Positions 1 through 13,100 of a stretch of DNA of 64,000 nucleotides are shown here, piece by piece. The translations under genes and the position numbers were made by a program. The notes under the pieces are model-generated. The model searched no databases, had not been told where the DNA came from, and saw nothing but the letters and a program-made list of their open reading frames with translations. Origin of the DNA: an uncultured bacterium (GTDB lineage Bacteria > Nitrospirota > Thermodesulfovibrionia > Thermodesulfovibrionales > Thermodesulfovibrionaceae); NCBI GenBank assembly GCA_937924475.1, contig CALDSV010000009.1, forward strand, positions 1 to 64,000, written 5' to 3'. Numbering within the stretch: position 1 is the first letter of the stretch; every line of letters starts with the position of its first letter.

Positions 1-3
1 CGC

Positions 4-266
4 CCGAAGATAGGCTTAAGGCGACAGGCTGAAGGCTTAAGAAAAAGATATATATGTAAACTTCTTTGGGGCATACAGAAGACAAAACTTCAGCCTTAAG
101 CCTTCAGCCTAAGACCTGCCTCATTCAAAAGGGATTGCGACCTGAATTCATCTAGATTCTCAAAGTATTTGTTTATCAATTCTTGTAGGAAACAAGACCT
201 CATTCAAAAGGGATTGCGACCGAAGATAGGCTTAAGGCGACAGGCTGAAGGCTGAAGAAAAACATA
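4..266. repeat. Duplicated flank around CRISPR remnant
   Basis: A stretch of about 42 bp beginning cgaagataggcttaagg occurs at 5-46 and again at 221-263, the second time directly after a CRISPR repeat. A 16-bp perfect inverted match links 26-41 (aggctgaaggcttaag) to 95-110. The first base pairs of the window resemble the end of a CRISPR repeat, so another repeat may lie just outside. The duplication looks like a segmental copy of an array edge; its function is unknown. Confidence 0.6.
119..221. CRISPR. Minimal CRISPR array remnant, two repeats and one spacer
   Basis: Two exact 24-bp copies of a core that includes cattcaaaagggattgcgac lie at 119-142 and 198-221, 79 bp apart. The reverse complement starts GTCGCAATCCCTTTTGAATG, which is the style of repeat seen with type III systems. 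The true repeat probably extends several bases further left: aagac precedes both copies, but copy 1 carries an extra ctg. The intervening spacer is thus roughly 45-55 bp. The position 100 bp upstream of cas10 supports the call. The array is too short to be a main crRNA source, and more repeats may lie upstream of the window. Confidence 0.7.
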
Positions 267-323
267 CTTTTCTAACAAATGATTAATTTCGTAAAAAAAT
301 AGATTAAAAAGGAGAAGATAATA

Positions 324-2744
324 ATGGAATCTGAATTTTTATCGGTTGTTAAAGGTGCTCTTCTGCATGATATAGGCAAGGTTATTCAAAGAGCAGAAGA
401 TAACCCAGCTGCCAAAAAACATACTGAATGGGGATATGATTGGCTTAGGGAAAATCTTGATGATGAGCGTGCTGCCCTTGCTGCCATTGCTCACCATTAT
501 ACTAAGGATGATGATTATTCCCTTAATAGTAACTTTGGCTTAATATGGTATCAGGCAGATAATCTCTCATCCAAGGAGAGGAATGAAATAGAAAAACTTC
601 AAGAGGGTAAATGGCATTCTGAAATTAGCATTGCCTCTCCTTTTAGCAGGATAAATAATCCTAACAATATAGCAGAAAGACCTCCTCTTTCTTTTCTTTC
701 CTTATTAAACCAAAAGGCCATTGATGAGTCGTTTAAGGAAGAGCCAAAATCCTCTAAAGAGGATTATAAAAGGATATGGGAGGAGTTTAAAAAGGATTTT
801 CACAATCCTGAAATTCAAAAGCCCCATTCTATAAACTTCCTCCTCATGCTTTTTGAAAAGCACTTCTCAAGGGTCCCTTCAATAACCTTGAAGATTTATG
901 ATGGGCTAAGGGAGGAAGAAATCAGAGACAAACATCCTGACATTTCGCTCTATGACCATTCAAAACTCACTGCTGCTATCGCAGGGTGTATGTATAGATA
1001 TTATATTGAAACCTATCCTGAAAAATGGAAGAAAAATGAAATCCTAAAAGATGAAATTCTAAATGTCCCTTCTAATGTAAAACCCTACCTCTTAATTGGT
1101 GGAGATATATCTGGTGTCCAGAAGTTTATATACACCATAACATCTAAGGGTGCCCTCAAATCATTAAAAGGAAGGTCCTTTTTCCTTGAGCTTTTATTAG
1201 AGCATATAGTATCTGAATTGATAGAATCATTGGGCCTTACACGATGCAATATCATATTCTCAGGTGGTGGACATTTTTATATACTTTCTCATAATACCCC
1301 ATCAGCAAAAGATGCTATTAAGAGAGTAAAATCAAAGGTGGATGAATATCTATTCTGGGACTTTAGGGGAAATCTTCAGCTACACATTGAATGGGAAGAG
1401 TTTCATCCAGATAATTTTAGAAATACCAAAGAGATATGGAGAGGACTTGCAGAAAAACTTCAAATTGCAAAAAGGAAAAAGTGGCAGGATAAACTAATAG
1501 AGATATTAAATCCTGAAATGCCTCACAAGGAGTGTCTTACCCAATCCTGTGAAGTCTGTTTTAGAGAGGACCTACCTTTAAAGAGTTTACAAAGAAATGA
1601 GGATATTTTAAAGGTTTGTGAGCCATGTTACATACAATATCATCTTGGTGAAAAACTCAAAGAACTATCACATGGAGACTTTCCAGTAATATATAAACTT
1701 TCTGAGCCCCAGCAAGAGGCGATCAAGATTATGGACAGATATTATCTCTTTAAGAAAGGCTGGGATAGGGATCTCCATCCTTCTGCTTCTGCTGTTTACA
1801 GGATAAACGATTTTACTGCAAGACATTATAGTCATCCAAATTCTATTTATCTGCCCATAGGCCTTTATCAGCATGAAGGATTCACAGAACTTTCCGATGC
1901 TACTACTATTTATGGAATTAATCGGATTGCAGTATTAAGGATGGATGTTGATAATCTTGGAAAGATCTTTTCAGAAGCAGTGCCTGAAGAATACAGACAA
2001 TTTTCTCGCATGGCATCTATTTCAAGAGGATTGAATAAATTTTTTAAATTTTCTCTGAATATAATAGTAGCTGGTAAAGATATTGAGGACTTAACTGATG
2101 TTGCAGGAAGAAATGTAAAAGAAAAGGGCAGGATGATTACTATTGTCTATTCAGGAGGTGATGATTTATTTATAATCGGACACTGGCTTGATGTAATTGA
2201 GGCAGCCATTGACATTAATAATTACTTCAAAAAATATACTGGCAATCCCTTCGTTACGATCTCAGGTGGCATTGCTATAAATCATGAAAACTACCCTATT
2301 TATCAGTATGCAAGGGATGCACAAGCTGCTGAAGAGATGGCAAAGGATAAGACCTTTGGTAAAGATGCGATTACTCTTTTTGGAAAATATGTTGTGAAAT
2401 GGAAGGATATTGGAAAGATATTGGAAAGGGTAAAAATCTTTAAGAGATTCCTTATTTATAAAGAAGACCATCTTGCCATTCATGAAGATAGACTGCCAAA
2501 GACATTCTTCTATCGATTGCTTGCACTGGCAAGGAGGTTTAATGATGATGGAGTTTTGGTCCTGCCAAAGGCAGCATATTTGATTTCCAGGTTAAGGACT
2601 GGTAAAAGTAAGGCAGAAGATATTTTAAGATTGAAGGAGGTTATTATGACTTCTAACAAAGATGAATGGAAGATTACAGAGATATCAACCTTATTGACAT
2701 TAATGCTGATGAGGAAGGGAGGTGGTGAAGATGCCAGATTATAG
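324..2744 (+). CDS. cas10: Type III-A CRISPR Cas10/Csm1 with HD nuclease and cyclase palm
   Basis: Large subunit of the Csm effector complex, which cleaves DNA and makes cyclic oligoadenylates on target RNA binding. The 806-aa protein is normal length for Csm1. An N-terminal HD motif (H15-D16 in LLHDIGK) marks the single-strand DNase domain. A cysteine-rich zinc-ribbon-like insert (CEVC...CEPC) lies near residues 407-435. The catalytic palm carries GGDD at about residues 611-614, the signature of an active cyclase. A good AAGGAG site precedes the ATG. Its end overlaps the next gene. Both active sites look intact, so DNA cleavage and second-messenger signalling to the Card1-like protein downstream are expected. 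Confidence 0.96.
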   Translation: MESEFLSVVKGALLHDIGKVIQRAEDNPAAKKHTEWGYDWLRENLDDERAALAAIAHHYTKDDDYSLNSNFGLIWYQADNLSSKERNEIEKLQEGKWHSEISIASPFSRINNPNNIAERPPLSFLSLLNQKAIDESFKEEPKSSKEDYKRIWEEFKKDFHNPEIQKPHSINFLLMLFEKHFSRVPSITLKIYDGLREEEIRDKHPDISLYDHSKLTAAIAGCMYRYYIETYPEKWKKNEILKDEILNVPSNVKPYLLIGGDISGVQKFIYTITSKGALKSLKGRSFFLELLLEHIVSELIESLGLTRCNIIFSGGGHFYILSHNTPSAKDAIKRVKSKVDEYLFWDFRGNLQLHIEWEEFHPDNFRNTKEIWRGLAEKLQIAKRKKWQDKLIEILNPEMPHKECLTQSCEVCFREDLPLKSLQRNEDILKVCEPCYIQYHLGEKLKELSHGDFPVIYKLSEPQQEAIKIMDRYYLFKKGWDRDLHPSASAVYRINDFTARHYSHPNSIYLPIGLYQHEGFTELSDATTIYGINRIAVLRMDVDNLGKIFSEAVPEEYRQFSRMASISRGLNKFFKFSLNIIVAGKDIEDLTDVAGRNVKEKGRMITIVYSGGDDLFIIGHWLDVIEAAIDINNYFKKYTGNPFVTISGGIAINHENYPIYQYARDAQAAEEMAKDKTFGKDAITLFGKYVVKWKDIGKILERVKIFKRFLIYKEDHLAIHEDRLPKTFFYRLLALARRFNDDGVLVLPKAAYLISRLRTGKSKAEDILRLKEVIMTSNKDEWKITEISTLLTLMLMRKGGGEDARL

Positions 2745-3204
2745 AAATCGTGAACAGCGAAACTTTGGTGCAGAAAATAGAGGTGAAAGAACTCAGGAAG
2801 ACTCTCCAGTGCAAGCAATTAAGCAAAAATTAGATGAGTATAAGACAAAAGGGCTTAAAGAACTACCGGCTGATGATTTGGTTAAAATAGCGGATGTAAT
2901 GGGCAAGTATCTTAAAGAGTTAGATTTAAAGACCACACAAATTAGAAGATTTCTTGATGGCGTAAGAAGGATTGATGTTCAGTCCAATAAAGGAAGAAGT
3001 TTTAATCCAGATTTAGTTGTGCTTTTAAAACCTAAATTAGCCTATGCTGCAGGTAGAGACATGAGAAGAATAAAACCCTTAATGGATATCTTGGAGCCAG
3101 CTATAACGGCAGGTGCTAAAAGCTATGAAGATTTTAAAAGATTACTTGCCCTTATAGAAGGTATTATTGCCTATCACAGATTTCATGGTGGTAAAGAACA
3201 ATAA
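2731..3204 (+). CDS. csm2: Type III-A small subunit Csm2
   Basis: Small helical subunit that lines the inner filament of the Csm complex. The start chosen is ATG 2731, which sits 6-8 bases after GGGAGG and overlaps the end of cas10 by 14 bp; an upstream GTG at 2722 is possible but less well spaced. The C-terminal about 120 residues carry the Csm2 pattern, including LAYAAGRDMRRIKPLMDIL followed by a helical end. The N-terminal 40 residues are charged and low-complexity, which makes the protein slightly longer than typical Csm2. Identification rests on this motif and on its position between cas10 and csm3. Confidence 0.92.
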   Translation: MPDYRNREQRNFGAENRGERTQEDSPVQAIKQKLDEYKTKGLKELPADDLVKIADVMGKYLKELDLKTTQIRRFLDGVRRIDVQSNKGRSFNPDLVVLLKPKLAYAAGRDMRRIKPLMDILEPAITAGAKSYEDFKRLLALIEGIIAYHRFHGGKEQ

Positions 3205-3219
3205 AATGGAGGAATAACC

Positions 3220-3990
3220 ATGGATAGAAATCTTTTAGGTAAAATCGTAATTTCAGGCATCCTTGAATGTTTAACAGGCATGCACATTGGTGCATCAAAG
3301 GAAAATATGGAGATAGGTGCTATTGACTCTCCGGTTGTAAGAGATCCTGTAACAAGAGAGCCTTACATTCCGGGAAGCTCTTTGAAGGGAAAGATGAGGT
3401 CATTGCTCGAAAAGGCCTTAGGTATCATAGACCGGAGAGATATTGGGACGAGAAAAAATCCAGTTTATATTCATGTATGTGATGATGCTGATAAGGCGTT
3501 TAGTTGCCCTCTATGCAGAATATTTGGTTCAACTGGTAAAGATGGAGGTAAAAATTTTCCTGCCCGTATGATAGTCCGTGACCTTTATCTTACAAGAGAG
3601 AGTGTAGAAAGACTCTCTGATATTGATACTGGGCTTCAATACACTGAGTGGAAGTTTGAGAATGCTATAGACAGGGTTACCTCAGCAGCAAATCCAAGAC
3701 AGATTGAGAGGGTGCCCAAGGGTGCTGAGTTTGAGTTTGAACTTATATATAATGTAGAAGATAAATCTCATATAGAAGATGACCTTAAAAACATTAAACT
3801 TGCCCTTGACCTTTTAGAGCTTGATGTCCTTGGAGGACATGGCTCAAGGGGATATGGAAAGGTCAAGATTAAAAATATAAATATAAAAGCAATGACCGTT
3901 GATTATTTGAAAAATGGAGATCGAATAAGAATTCATGAATGCAATTCATCTGATGCGATTACCAGCATTAAAACCCTTTTTGGTGTTTGA
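3220..3990 (+). CDS. csm3: Type III-A backbone RAMP Csm3 (target RNA nuclease)
   Basis: RAMP-fold protein forming the repeated backbone of the Csm complex and cutting target RNA every six bases. The 256-aa product has the RAMP hallmarks: an N-terminal beta strand (KIVISGILECLTGMHIG), the PYIPGSSLKGKMRSLLEKAL segment, a Cys-rich CPLCRIFGS insert, and the glycine-rich C-terminal loop LGGHGSRGYGKVKI. Asp36 in GAIDSPVVRDP is at the expected place for the catalytic aspartate. A GGAGG site lies 8 bp upstream. It overlaps csm4 closely, so the two are likely co-translated. Nothing indicates loss of activity. Confidence 0.96.
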   Translation: MDRNLLGKIVISGILECLTGMHIGASKENMEIGAIDSPVVRDPVTREPYIPGSSLKGKMRSLLEKALGIIDRRDIGTRKNPVYIHVCDDADKAFSCPLCRIFGSTGKDGGKNFPARMIVRDLYLTRESVERLSDIDTGLQYTEWKFENAIDRVTSAANPRQIERVPKGAEFEFELIYNVEDKSHIEDDLKNIKLALDLLELDVLGGHGSRGYGKVKIKNINIKAMTVDYLKNGDRIRIHECNSSDAITSIKTLFGV

Positions 3991-4001
3991 AGGATATGGC
4001 A

Positions 4002-6357
<2,356 letters not shown>

Positions 6358-6424
6358 GAACTGAACAAGCCGTGCCCCTGGTATAAGTGTAAAATGTTTA
6401 TCCAGTCTGTGAAAAGGGGGATTT

Positions 6425-7546
6425 ATGGGTCATGTTCATATGTGTTTAGTTTCTGACCAGCCGATACCGAATCTTACAACGGTATTACAATTTAAACCTG
6501 AGATGGTTATTCTATTAAAAACAAAAGAGATGGATGAAAAGGCAAGGCTTCTTGAAGATGTATTAAAGAAGAAAAATTATGTTGTCCAGACCGAAACAAT
6601 AGAGGCATACGACATCAACAATGTCATAAATGTTAGCGAGTCCTTGATTAATAAATGTAAGGGCTGCGATGTAAGCCTTAACATAACAGGTGGCACAAAG
6701 ATTGGGACGCTCGGCACTTTTCAGGCATTTTATACAAGTGGTAAGGCGATATATTATGTTAATACAAAAGATAATAAGATCTTGCAAATATCTCCTGAGC
6801 AAAAAGAAATTCATATTGAAGTCTCTATCTCAATAGCTGATTACCTTGCAGTTTATGGATTTCAGATTTCTGATTATGTTAAAGACGATGGCTATATCTT
6901 CAGAAGGAAAGAACTTACTAAGTATCTTGCAAATACTGTAATAAGTAACCAACATCTAATTCCTGCTATAAACTCAGCACTACACAGTTATAATGAAAAT
7001 ACACCTTTACCAATTACTGTTAAATTAACTCATGATAAAAAATTGTTAGCCCTTCTCAGTCTACTTGATGGTGTGACTGTAAGGGATAAAAACGAAGTCA
7101 TCATTAATGAACACGATAGCCTTAAATATCTTAAAGGCATATGGTTTGAAGAATATGTGTTCATGATAGCAAAGGCTTTAAATCCCGATGAGATAAAGCT
7201 CAATGTTAAAGGTAGGTGGATAACTAAGGGACAGCATTCTCCAAAGAACGAATTTGATATTATGATTGCAAAGGGTAACAGACTATTTTTAATATCATGT
7301 AAAACTGCAAACCCTGATAGAGCAAAAGATGGTAATGATGAAGGGGTTGGTAAGGAATTTTTATATGAATTAGACTCCTTAGGTGACAGGGCTCTTGGTC
7401 TTTTTGGTAAGCGAATGCTTGTGTCTGCGAGAAAAGTCAACGATCCAGCTGTTAGAGAGAGGGCAAAGATTTTTAAAGTTGCATTGATTGATGGAAACAA
7501 TATCTTAAACTTGAAGGAAAATTTAGGACAATGGTTAGGACAATAG
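6425..7546 (+). CDS. Card1/Can2-like CARF nuclease (DUF1887), cOA-activated effector
   Basis: Ancillary effector of type III CRISPR systems: it binds cyclic tetra-adenylate made by Cas10 and degrades nucleic acid. The N-terminal CARF half has the family motifs LVSDQPIPN (about residues 8-16) and NITGGTKIGTLG (about 86-97), which form the ligand pocket. A short linker precedes WFEEYVF and a C-terminal PD-(D/E)xK domain with NEFDIMI...LFLISCKT, giving the D...xCK nuclease signature. The arrangement matches characterised Card1 and Can2 proteins. A strong AAGGGGG site precedes the ATG. It follows the csm genes, making it the likely signalling output of this locus. Confidence 0.9.
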   Translation: MGHVHMCLVSDQPIPNLTTVLQFKPEMVILLKTKEMDEKARLLEDVLKKKNYVVQTETIEAYDINNVINVSESLINKCKGCDVSLNITGGTKIGTLGTFQAFYTSGKAIYYVNTKDNKILQISPEQKEIHIEVSISIADYLAVYGFQISDYVKDDGYIFRRKELTKYLANTVISNQHLIPAINSALHSYNENTPLPITVKLTHDKKLLALLSLLDGVTVRDKNEVIINEHDSLKYLKGIWFEEYVFMIAKALNPDEIKLNVKGRWITKGQHSPKNEFDIMIAKGNRLFLISCKTANPDRAKDGNDEGVGKEFLYELDSLGDRALGLFGKRMLVSARKVNDPAVRERAKIFKVALIDGNNILNLKENLGQWLGQ

Positions 7547-7817
7547 TTTTTAAAACTAATATTTTAAAATTTAAAACTTAGACTATACCATAAAAAAATT
7601 ATATAAATATTTAACCTCTTACAAAATCTTCTTTTGCTTTTTGAAAGAAAAAGGTAACTATGAGGTTACTTCGAGTAGTTTAAAGTTACCTTAAAATGAC
7701 ACGGTTAAGGAAAATGAGGAAAGACTCACATCTATAATATCCGAGAAGTTTGCCAAAGTTGAGAAGTGTGACAGTTAAATAATTGTAGTTTTCTCTTGAT
7801 TATAAGTTAGGAGTTTT

Positions 7818-8393
7818 TCACTTTGAGTTTCCACAAAAATCAAAATATTTCTCACCAGCACAAATTTTACAGAGGAATTCATGGTTTAACTTAAGCATAA
7901 AATTTTTAGGCTGAAGTTCACCACATCTTGGGCATTCTGTAATTTCAAGTTGTTCATCCCTTGGAGGAATATTCATATGAATTTTTTCAATTTTAAAGTA
8001 TTTTTCATCAAGATTAAGGAAATCCTCAATTAGTCTATCTCTATCTTCCTGAGAGAGTTTTCCCTCTCTTAAGAGAAATTTTCTGATTCTGTCTGAGACT
8101 TCTATTGCCTCTTTTTTGAGGGATATTCTATAGCCCTGTCCGTTTTCTCTCCTTACTATTGATAAGGAGAGTTTACCATAGTCATAAATAAGGAGGTTTT
8201 TATTGCCTGCTGTAGCTTGAGAGCCAATTTGCAGAGCATCGGGTATGCACATTTTTGTCTCTGCAATGCCTATTATTCCTTTTCCCCTTGGTAGATCAGT
8301 AAATTTTTCATAGATAATTTCTATCATCTTAAGTCCCAAGATTAGGCCAGGACTTCTATGTCCATGAAATTTTTCAGCAAAATCAATATCCAT
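7818..8393 (-). CDS. FmdE-family protein with C-terminal zinc finger
   Basis: FmdE-like proteins were named from formylmethanofuran dehydrogenase subunit E but occur widely in non-methanogens beside molybdenum enzymes. The N-terminal domain shows the conserved FHGHRSPGLILGLKM segment (about residues 8-22) with histidines, and MCIPDALQIGSQATAGNKNL, where the family keeps metal- or cofactor-binding Cys and Thr. The C-terminus has CPRCGE...CKIC, a zinc-finger-like pair. It is the last gene of the minus-strand reductase group, 8 bp after moeA. The context suggests a role in molybdenum cofactor supply or insertion; biochemical role unknown. Confidence 0.85.
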   Translation of the reverse strand: MDIDFAEKFHGHRSPGLILGLKMIEIIYEKFTDLPRGKGIIGIAETKMCIPDALQIGSQATAGNKNLLIYDYGKLSLSIVRRENGQGYRISLKKEAIEVSDRIRKFLLREGKLSQEDRDRLIEDFLNLDEKYFKIEKIHMNIPPRDEQLEITECPRCGELQPKNFMLKLNHEFLCKICAGEKYFDFCGNSK

Positions 8394-8401
8394 TCTTCCT
8401 C

Positions 8402-9589
8402 CTAATAGAATAGATGTACTTCCACTATTTGATCTTTCTTTAAATCTTCTGATGTCAAAATAAAACCATCAGCAAGGAGAGTTTTAACAGTGTTTGATAT
8501 AAGGCTTGGCTGATAATTTGAATTTTCAGGTATTATGTTAATTGGAGAATCTTTGTATCCAAGAGGATAAGCATAGCCCTCAATGTTTTTTATGAAAATT
8601 ATGTATTCGAATCCCGACGTTGGCAGTTTTACATCTTTTTTCATAGGTAGCTTAATAATCGGAAAAGGAATATCACCAATAAAAAATTTTCTTAAATTTA
8701 ATAAGGAGATAAAAGCTCCTGCTGGCTTTCCCGGAAGAGCGAATATTAACTTATTTTTTACTAATCCAATGGTCATTGGTTTTCCCGGACGCATTTTTAC
8801 CTTGTGAAGGATTAATTCTCCTTCATTTTCTATTAGTTTTATTACATAATCCTTTTTCCCGACGCTCACTCCACCAGAGATTATAATAGCATCACAAAAC
8901 TCCAAGGCTTTCGTAACTCTATCCTTTAGCTCATCATAGTCATCACTGCAGCAGCCAAGGTATTGATAATCTTCATTCCATTGTTTAAGGAAAGACATAA
9001 TCATAGGAGAGTTAACATCTCTAATTATTCCTTTCTTTATCTCATTTCCTGTTGCTAAGACTCCCACTTTGTACTTTTTTAAAACTTTTACTTTTTCAAT
9101 ATTCAAAGCAGAAAGCATGGCAACTTCTTGGGGAGTTATTCTCCTTCCAGCCTCTATTACTAATTCATTCTCTCTAATGTCACTTCCGCGGAGTAATACA
9201 TATTTCCCAGCGGTTACTTTTTCATAAATTAGAAAGCCCTCTTCACTTACTGTAGCATCCTCAATTTTTATAACCGTATCTGAGCCTTCTGGAAGGGGAG
9301 AGCCTGTGGTAATATAGTAAGCTAATCCTCTCTCTGCTTTCAATAGAGATGTATCAGGAAATATCTCACCTACTATTTTCAGGGGAGGAACATCAGAGCT
9401 ATTAACAGCATACCCGTCCATTGTGGCAATGTTATATTTTGGTAAGGTGATAGGGGAGTATATATCCTCTGCAAGAATTCTTCCTACACTTTCAATCAAT
9501 TCAACACTTTCAATTTCTCTTCTAAAGAAAAAATCCTTTCTTAGATCATTTAAGATTCTATCTAATTGTTCAACTTTGACGAATCTCAT
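8402..9589 (-). CDS. moeA: Molybdopterin molybdenumtransferase MoeA
   Basis: MoeA inserts molybdate (or tungstate) into adenylated molybdopterin to make the active cofactor. The 395-aa protein has the family order: the N-terminal domain with LPKYNIATMDGYAV, the SGSPLPEGSDTVIKIED-type loop (seen as TTGSPLPEGSDTV), and the MogA-like domain with GVLATGNEI and IIISGGVSVGKKDYV, then the MRPGKPMTIGL and ALPGKPAGAFISL motifs. The start overlaps the TorD-like chaperone gene by 20 bp, so both are translated from one message. Its presence next to a large molybdenum reductase suggests a dedicated copy for that enzyme. Confidence 0.95.
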   Translation of the reverse strand: MRFVKVEQLDRILNDLRKDFFFRREIESVELIESVGRILAEDIYSPITLPKYNIATMDGYAVNSSDVPPLKIVGEIFPDTSLLKAERGLAYYITTGSPLPEGSDTVIKIEDATVSEEGFLIYEKVTAGKYVLLRGSDIRENELVIEAGRRITPQEVAMLSALNIEKVKVLKKYKVGVLATGNEIKKGIIRDVNSPMIMSFLKQWNEDYQYLGCCSDDYDELKDRVTKALEFCDAIIISGGVSVGKKDYVIKLIENEGELILHKVKMRPGKPMTIGLVKNKLIFALPGKPAGAFISLLNLRKFFIGDIPFPIIKLPMKKDVKLPTSGFEYIIFIKNIEGYAYPLGYKDSPINIIPENSNYQPSLISNTVKTLLADGFILTSEDLKKDQIVEVHLFY

Positions 9590-10106
9590 CTTTTAACTCC
9601 ATGAAGAGTATGCTTTTGTCCATTTTGATTAGTTCATAAAAGGGTTTCAATTTTTCAAAAGTTTTCAATATCCTTAACATATGGGTGGCAAGCAAGCGGT
9701 GTTGAATTATTTTTAAGGTCAATGCCTTGTTTTTGTCCTCTCTTTGTAATGCTTGGATTTCATCACTTAGTAGTTTTGACATAAAAGCCAGTTGAGTTAT
9801 AAGATGATCTGGCGGAAGTTCCTTTACTTGGAAGCCGTAGTTTTCATAAAATTCCTCCATGATTTGCGGATAAACCTTTCCTAAAAGTTCGTCACAGGTT
9901 TTTATTCCTCTGTAATCATGCACATCATCTGTAGTTATTTTAGTTATTTCCTCCTCAATTTCAGGGATTAAATACTCTAAAGCCTCTATGTTTTCCTTAG
10001 GGATTTCCTCTCTATTGTAGATGGAGTAAAAACTGTTAAATAGAGCTGAATACATTTTTGCTCTTCCAATAGTTATGAGGAGATTGTCTTTTACCAAATT
10101 ATCCAT
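9570..10106 (-). CDS. TorD/DmsD-family chaperone for the molybdenum reductase
   Basis: Cytoplasmic all-helical chaperones of the TorD family bind the Tat signal and the apo-form of a molybdoenzyme until its cofactor is loaded. This 178-aa protein shows the family pattern: an N-terminal YSALFNSFYSIYNREEIP, the EFYENYGFQVKELPPDHLITQLAFMSKLL segment matching the E...PDHLxxxLxFM signature, and a C-terminal helix. It overlaps both the catalytic subunit gene (16 bp) and moeA (20 bp). The partner is very likely the adjacent Tat-exported subunit. Confidence 0.92.
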   Translation of the reverse strand: MDNLVKDNLLITIGRAKMYSALFNSFYSIYNREEIPKENIEALEYLIPEIEEEITKITTDDVHDYRGIKTCDELLGKVYPQIMEEFYENYGFQVKELPPDHLITQLAFMSKLLSDEIQALQREDKNKALTLKIIQHRLLATHMLRILKTFEKLKPFYELIKMDKSILFMELKDEIRQS

Positions 10107-13100
10107 GGCACCTCTGTTTTCCCCTTTGATTTTCTCCTTATTTTAGCCACAGTAAAGTAAACTTGAGCGCCTCCTATCCAACTAAGAAGTGACCAATTTC
10201 CTGTAGTGGTATCGATGAGAGACACTACATTGGGGCTTACACCTGAAAATCTCCAGCTATCGGGAATAAGATGCTCATAATATTTTTTCTTTGACTTTGT
10301 AAAAAGTAACTTCTTTCTTATTTCGTCTAATTCCTTTACAGGATTTACAGCTTCTTTTGGTAGTTCTAATTTATTTGGTAATTCTTTTATGGAATTATTG
10401 ATTTTTTCATCTTTAAGTTTGAAATATTTTGGTTTCATCACCGCAGTGTCTGCCCATCTTCCCATTCCCACTGGTATTGCGATAACTCCTTTCATTACAG
10501 AGGGTTCTACTATTGCTTTTACATCCAGATATCCGGTTGGTGTTTCAATGGTTATAATGTCTCCACTTTTAATACCCGTTGCCTTTGCATCATCGGGATG
10601 AAGTAGGGCAAAGTTCTCTGGCATGATTTGTTTCATCCAATAGTAAAACATGCTTCTGTGTTTAGTAAATAGAGGACTTCCCGGGAATATGACAGTAAAG
10701 GGATATCCATCAATTTGCTTTTTTAGCTCTTTATTAGCATAGTCATTTAACTCAAAATACTTTGGTCCACCATAGAATTTCTTTCCTGTAATACTATTTT
10801 TAGTTTTTGCAAGCTTTTCATTCCACAACATTAAAACTTCTGTAGGAGGTTTCCTCTTAGAAAATCCGTTCTCATCAAAAGAGGATTCATAATTTGTGAA
10901 AACTCCACCACGAGCAAGTCCGTAAGCAATATATTTCCACTCCTTAGGTACTATGTCTTTAAATTTTGCTATAGGATAATTTTTCTCAACGAAGTCAATT
11001 TCCTCCTGTGTTGGCTCCTTTATGAGTCCAGCGTCTTTTCCATTCATGGCAGAGTTTGCAAATACCCTCATAATGTATTCCCATACGCAGAAAAGTGAGA
11101 ATTTCTGATCTTTATATTCTTCCTTTTCTGGATTTCCACCTATTGCTTTTTCACCAAAACCCGGCATTCCTAAATTAAGAGCAATATCGATGAGAAATTC
11201 CCACATGGAGGCATATTTTGGATGTCCATTGGGACAATCTCCAATTTTCAAGGTTTTTGGCATTACAGCAGGAGTTCTCCATGTTTCAAGAGTTTTTACA
11301 CCTCCACTGGAGGCATATACGTATTGACATCCCATTGTTCCACCATCAAGGTAGGTAGTGTCTGGTACTATGTAGTCTGCATAAAGATAAGTCTCATTTA
11401 TTGAGGTAGTTATGCCAATAAAGAGAGGTAATTTTTTGGTATCTTTAAGAGTTTCAATAAATTTAACTCCATAGTTTGCTGATAGGACAGGATTTGCATA
11501 ATAAAGCATTAGGGCTTTGATAGGATAGGGGTATCCCTCATCTATTCCTGCAAAAGCCTCTGTATATATTTCCTCAGGAGTTAGAGGATACCAAGGTCTT
11601 TTAGCAGGATAACCTGAGAACATAAATTCAAAACTATCTTCATAAGCTACTCCATGTCGGTCAATTGGTACACCCCAGGATACATTTTTAACTTTTTTAA
11701 GATCGTAAAGATAATCATTGGATTTTAGATATTCTGCCCTTCCAAGCATACCACCTTTTCTGTGGAAATTCCCAAGAAGAGTGTCTATAGTTCTAAAGCT
11801 CCAAACAGTGTACTCTCCTTGAGGATGCATTCCCAAGCCCCGATGGACTGTTGTTCCAGACTGAGGTGCATTTTTGTATAAATCTTCAGCTATATTTATG
11901 ATTGTTGTCACGGAGACACCGCATATTTTGCTCCATTCTTCTAAGGTTTTGGATTGGGCTTCCTCTTTAAGAATTTGCAAAACAGTTTTAACCCCTACTT
12001 CTTGACCTTCCACCTTTACTTTTCCACTATTGAATAATTCAGCTCTGTCTACTGTATCGGAGTCCTTGTAACCTGAGCTGTAAACTATTGGATTTTCATG
12101 GGATGCTCCTACATGTTTTCCTTTAAGTATCTGTCCAGCTTTGTCTCCTTCTACGATGACAAGCCAAGTAGCATTGGTATAGATGGGTTGTTTTGCCTTC
12201 TCTGATGCTTTTTTACTGGGAATGGATAGAAAATCACGATTGAACCATTCTTTCTCAAACATGACATTTAAAATTGCCATTGCTAATGCTGTATCAGTTC
12301 CAGGTTTTATAGGAACCCAAACTATGTTGCCATTGGCTGTTGTTCTTGGTGCAGTGGGATTTACATAGTAAATTTTTAACTCCCCAAGGGCTGCTCTTTC
12401 AATGAGTAAACCTTGCCCTGTGGCTCCAGGATGAAGTCTACCCATTTGGGCTCCTGCCATAACAATAACCTTTGAAGAATGAACATCCATTTGAAGATCA
12501 GTTACGCCTGCCCACAATTTATTAGCAGCATAGTAACCAAGCTGACAGGATGATGTATGTCTAAGCCAATTTACACTACCAAAGGCATCGTTAATCCATC
12601 TTCGGTAGAAGTAGTCAGCATGGGCTTGTCCTCTTCCTCTATAAAATACTACTTGATTAGCTTTTGTTCCTAAATCTGGTCTGTCAGGATTGATAAGAAT
12701 ATCCTCAAGCTTTAGGGGTGAGATTTTTTGAGACCATTTTTCTTTAAAACTATTTATCTTTGCTTGAAGTGTCTCTTTGTCAGTTATTTCTTTTTCTTTA
12801 ATTTTGTTCCTTATTTCCTCAATATCCTTTTTCATTTCCTCAAGAACTTCTACAGGATTAAAGCCAGCCTTTTTAAGTTTTCCATAAACAAAGAGATCAC
12901 TAATTCCGGGAATTTTTTCTTTTGTCTCTTCAATAACTCCGCCTTCTGAGACTTCTTTTATAAGTTGCTGCCAGGAGATAACTTTAAACTTACCTGAACC
13001 CCTCGGTCCGCTTCTTTTAAGAGGTGCAAGAATCCTGTATGGATCATAAAGATAGTGGATTCCGTCTTCACCTTTTCCACACAATGTTCCAGTGTAATTT

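Noticed and set aside
6358-6424. Short cysteine-containing frame (NKPCPWYKCKMF) between the 72-aa gene and the Card1-like gene
   Set aside because: It has no start or ribosome site and overlaps the leader of the next gene; may be a fossil but cannot be supported.
10389-12949. Several plus-strand frames across the TtrA-like gene
   Set aside because: Antisense shadows of a well-supported coding region, with no independent signals.
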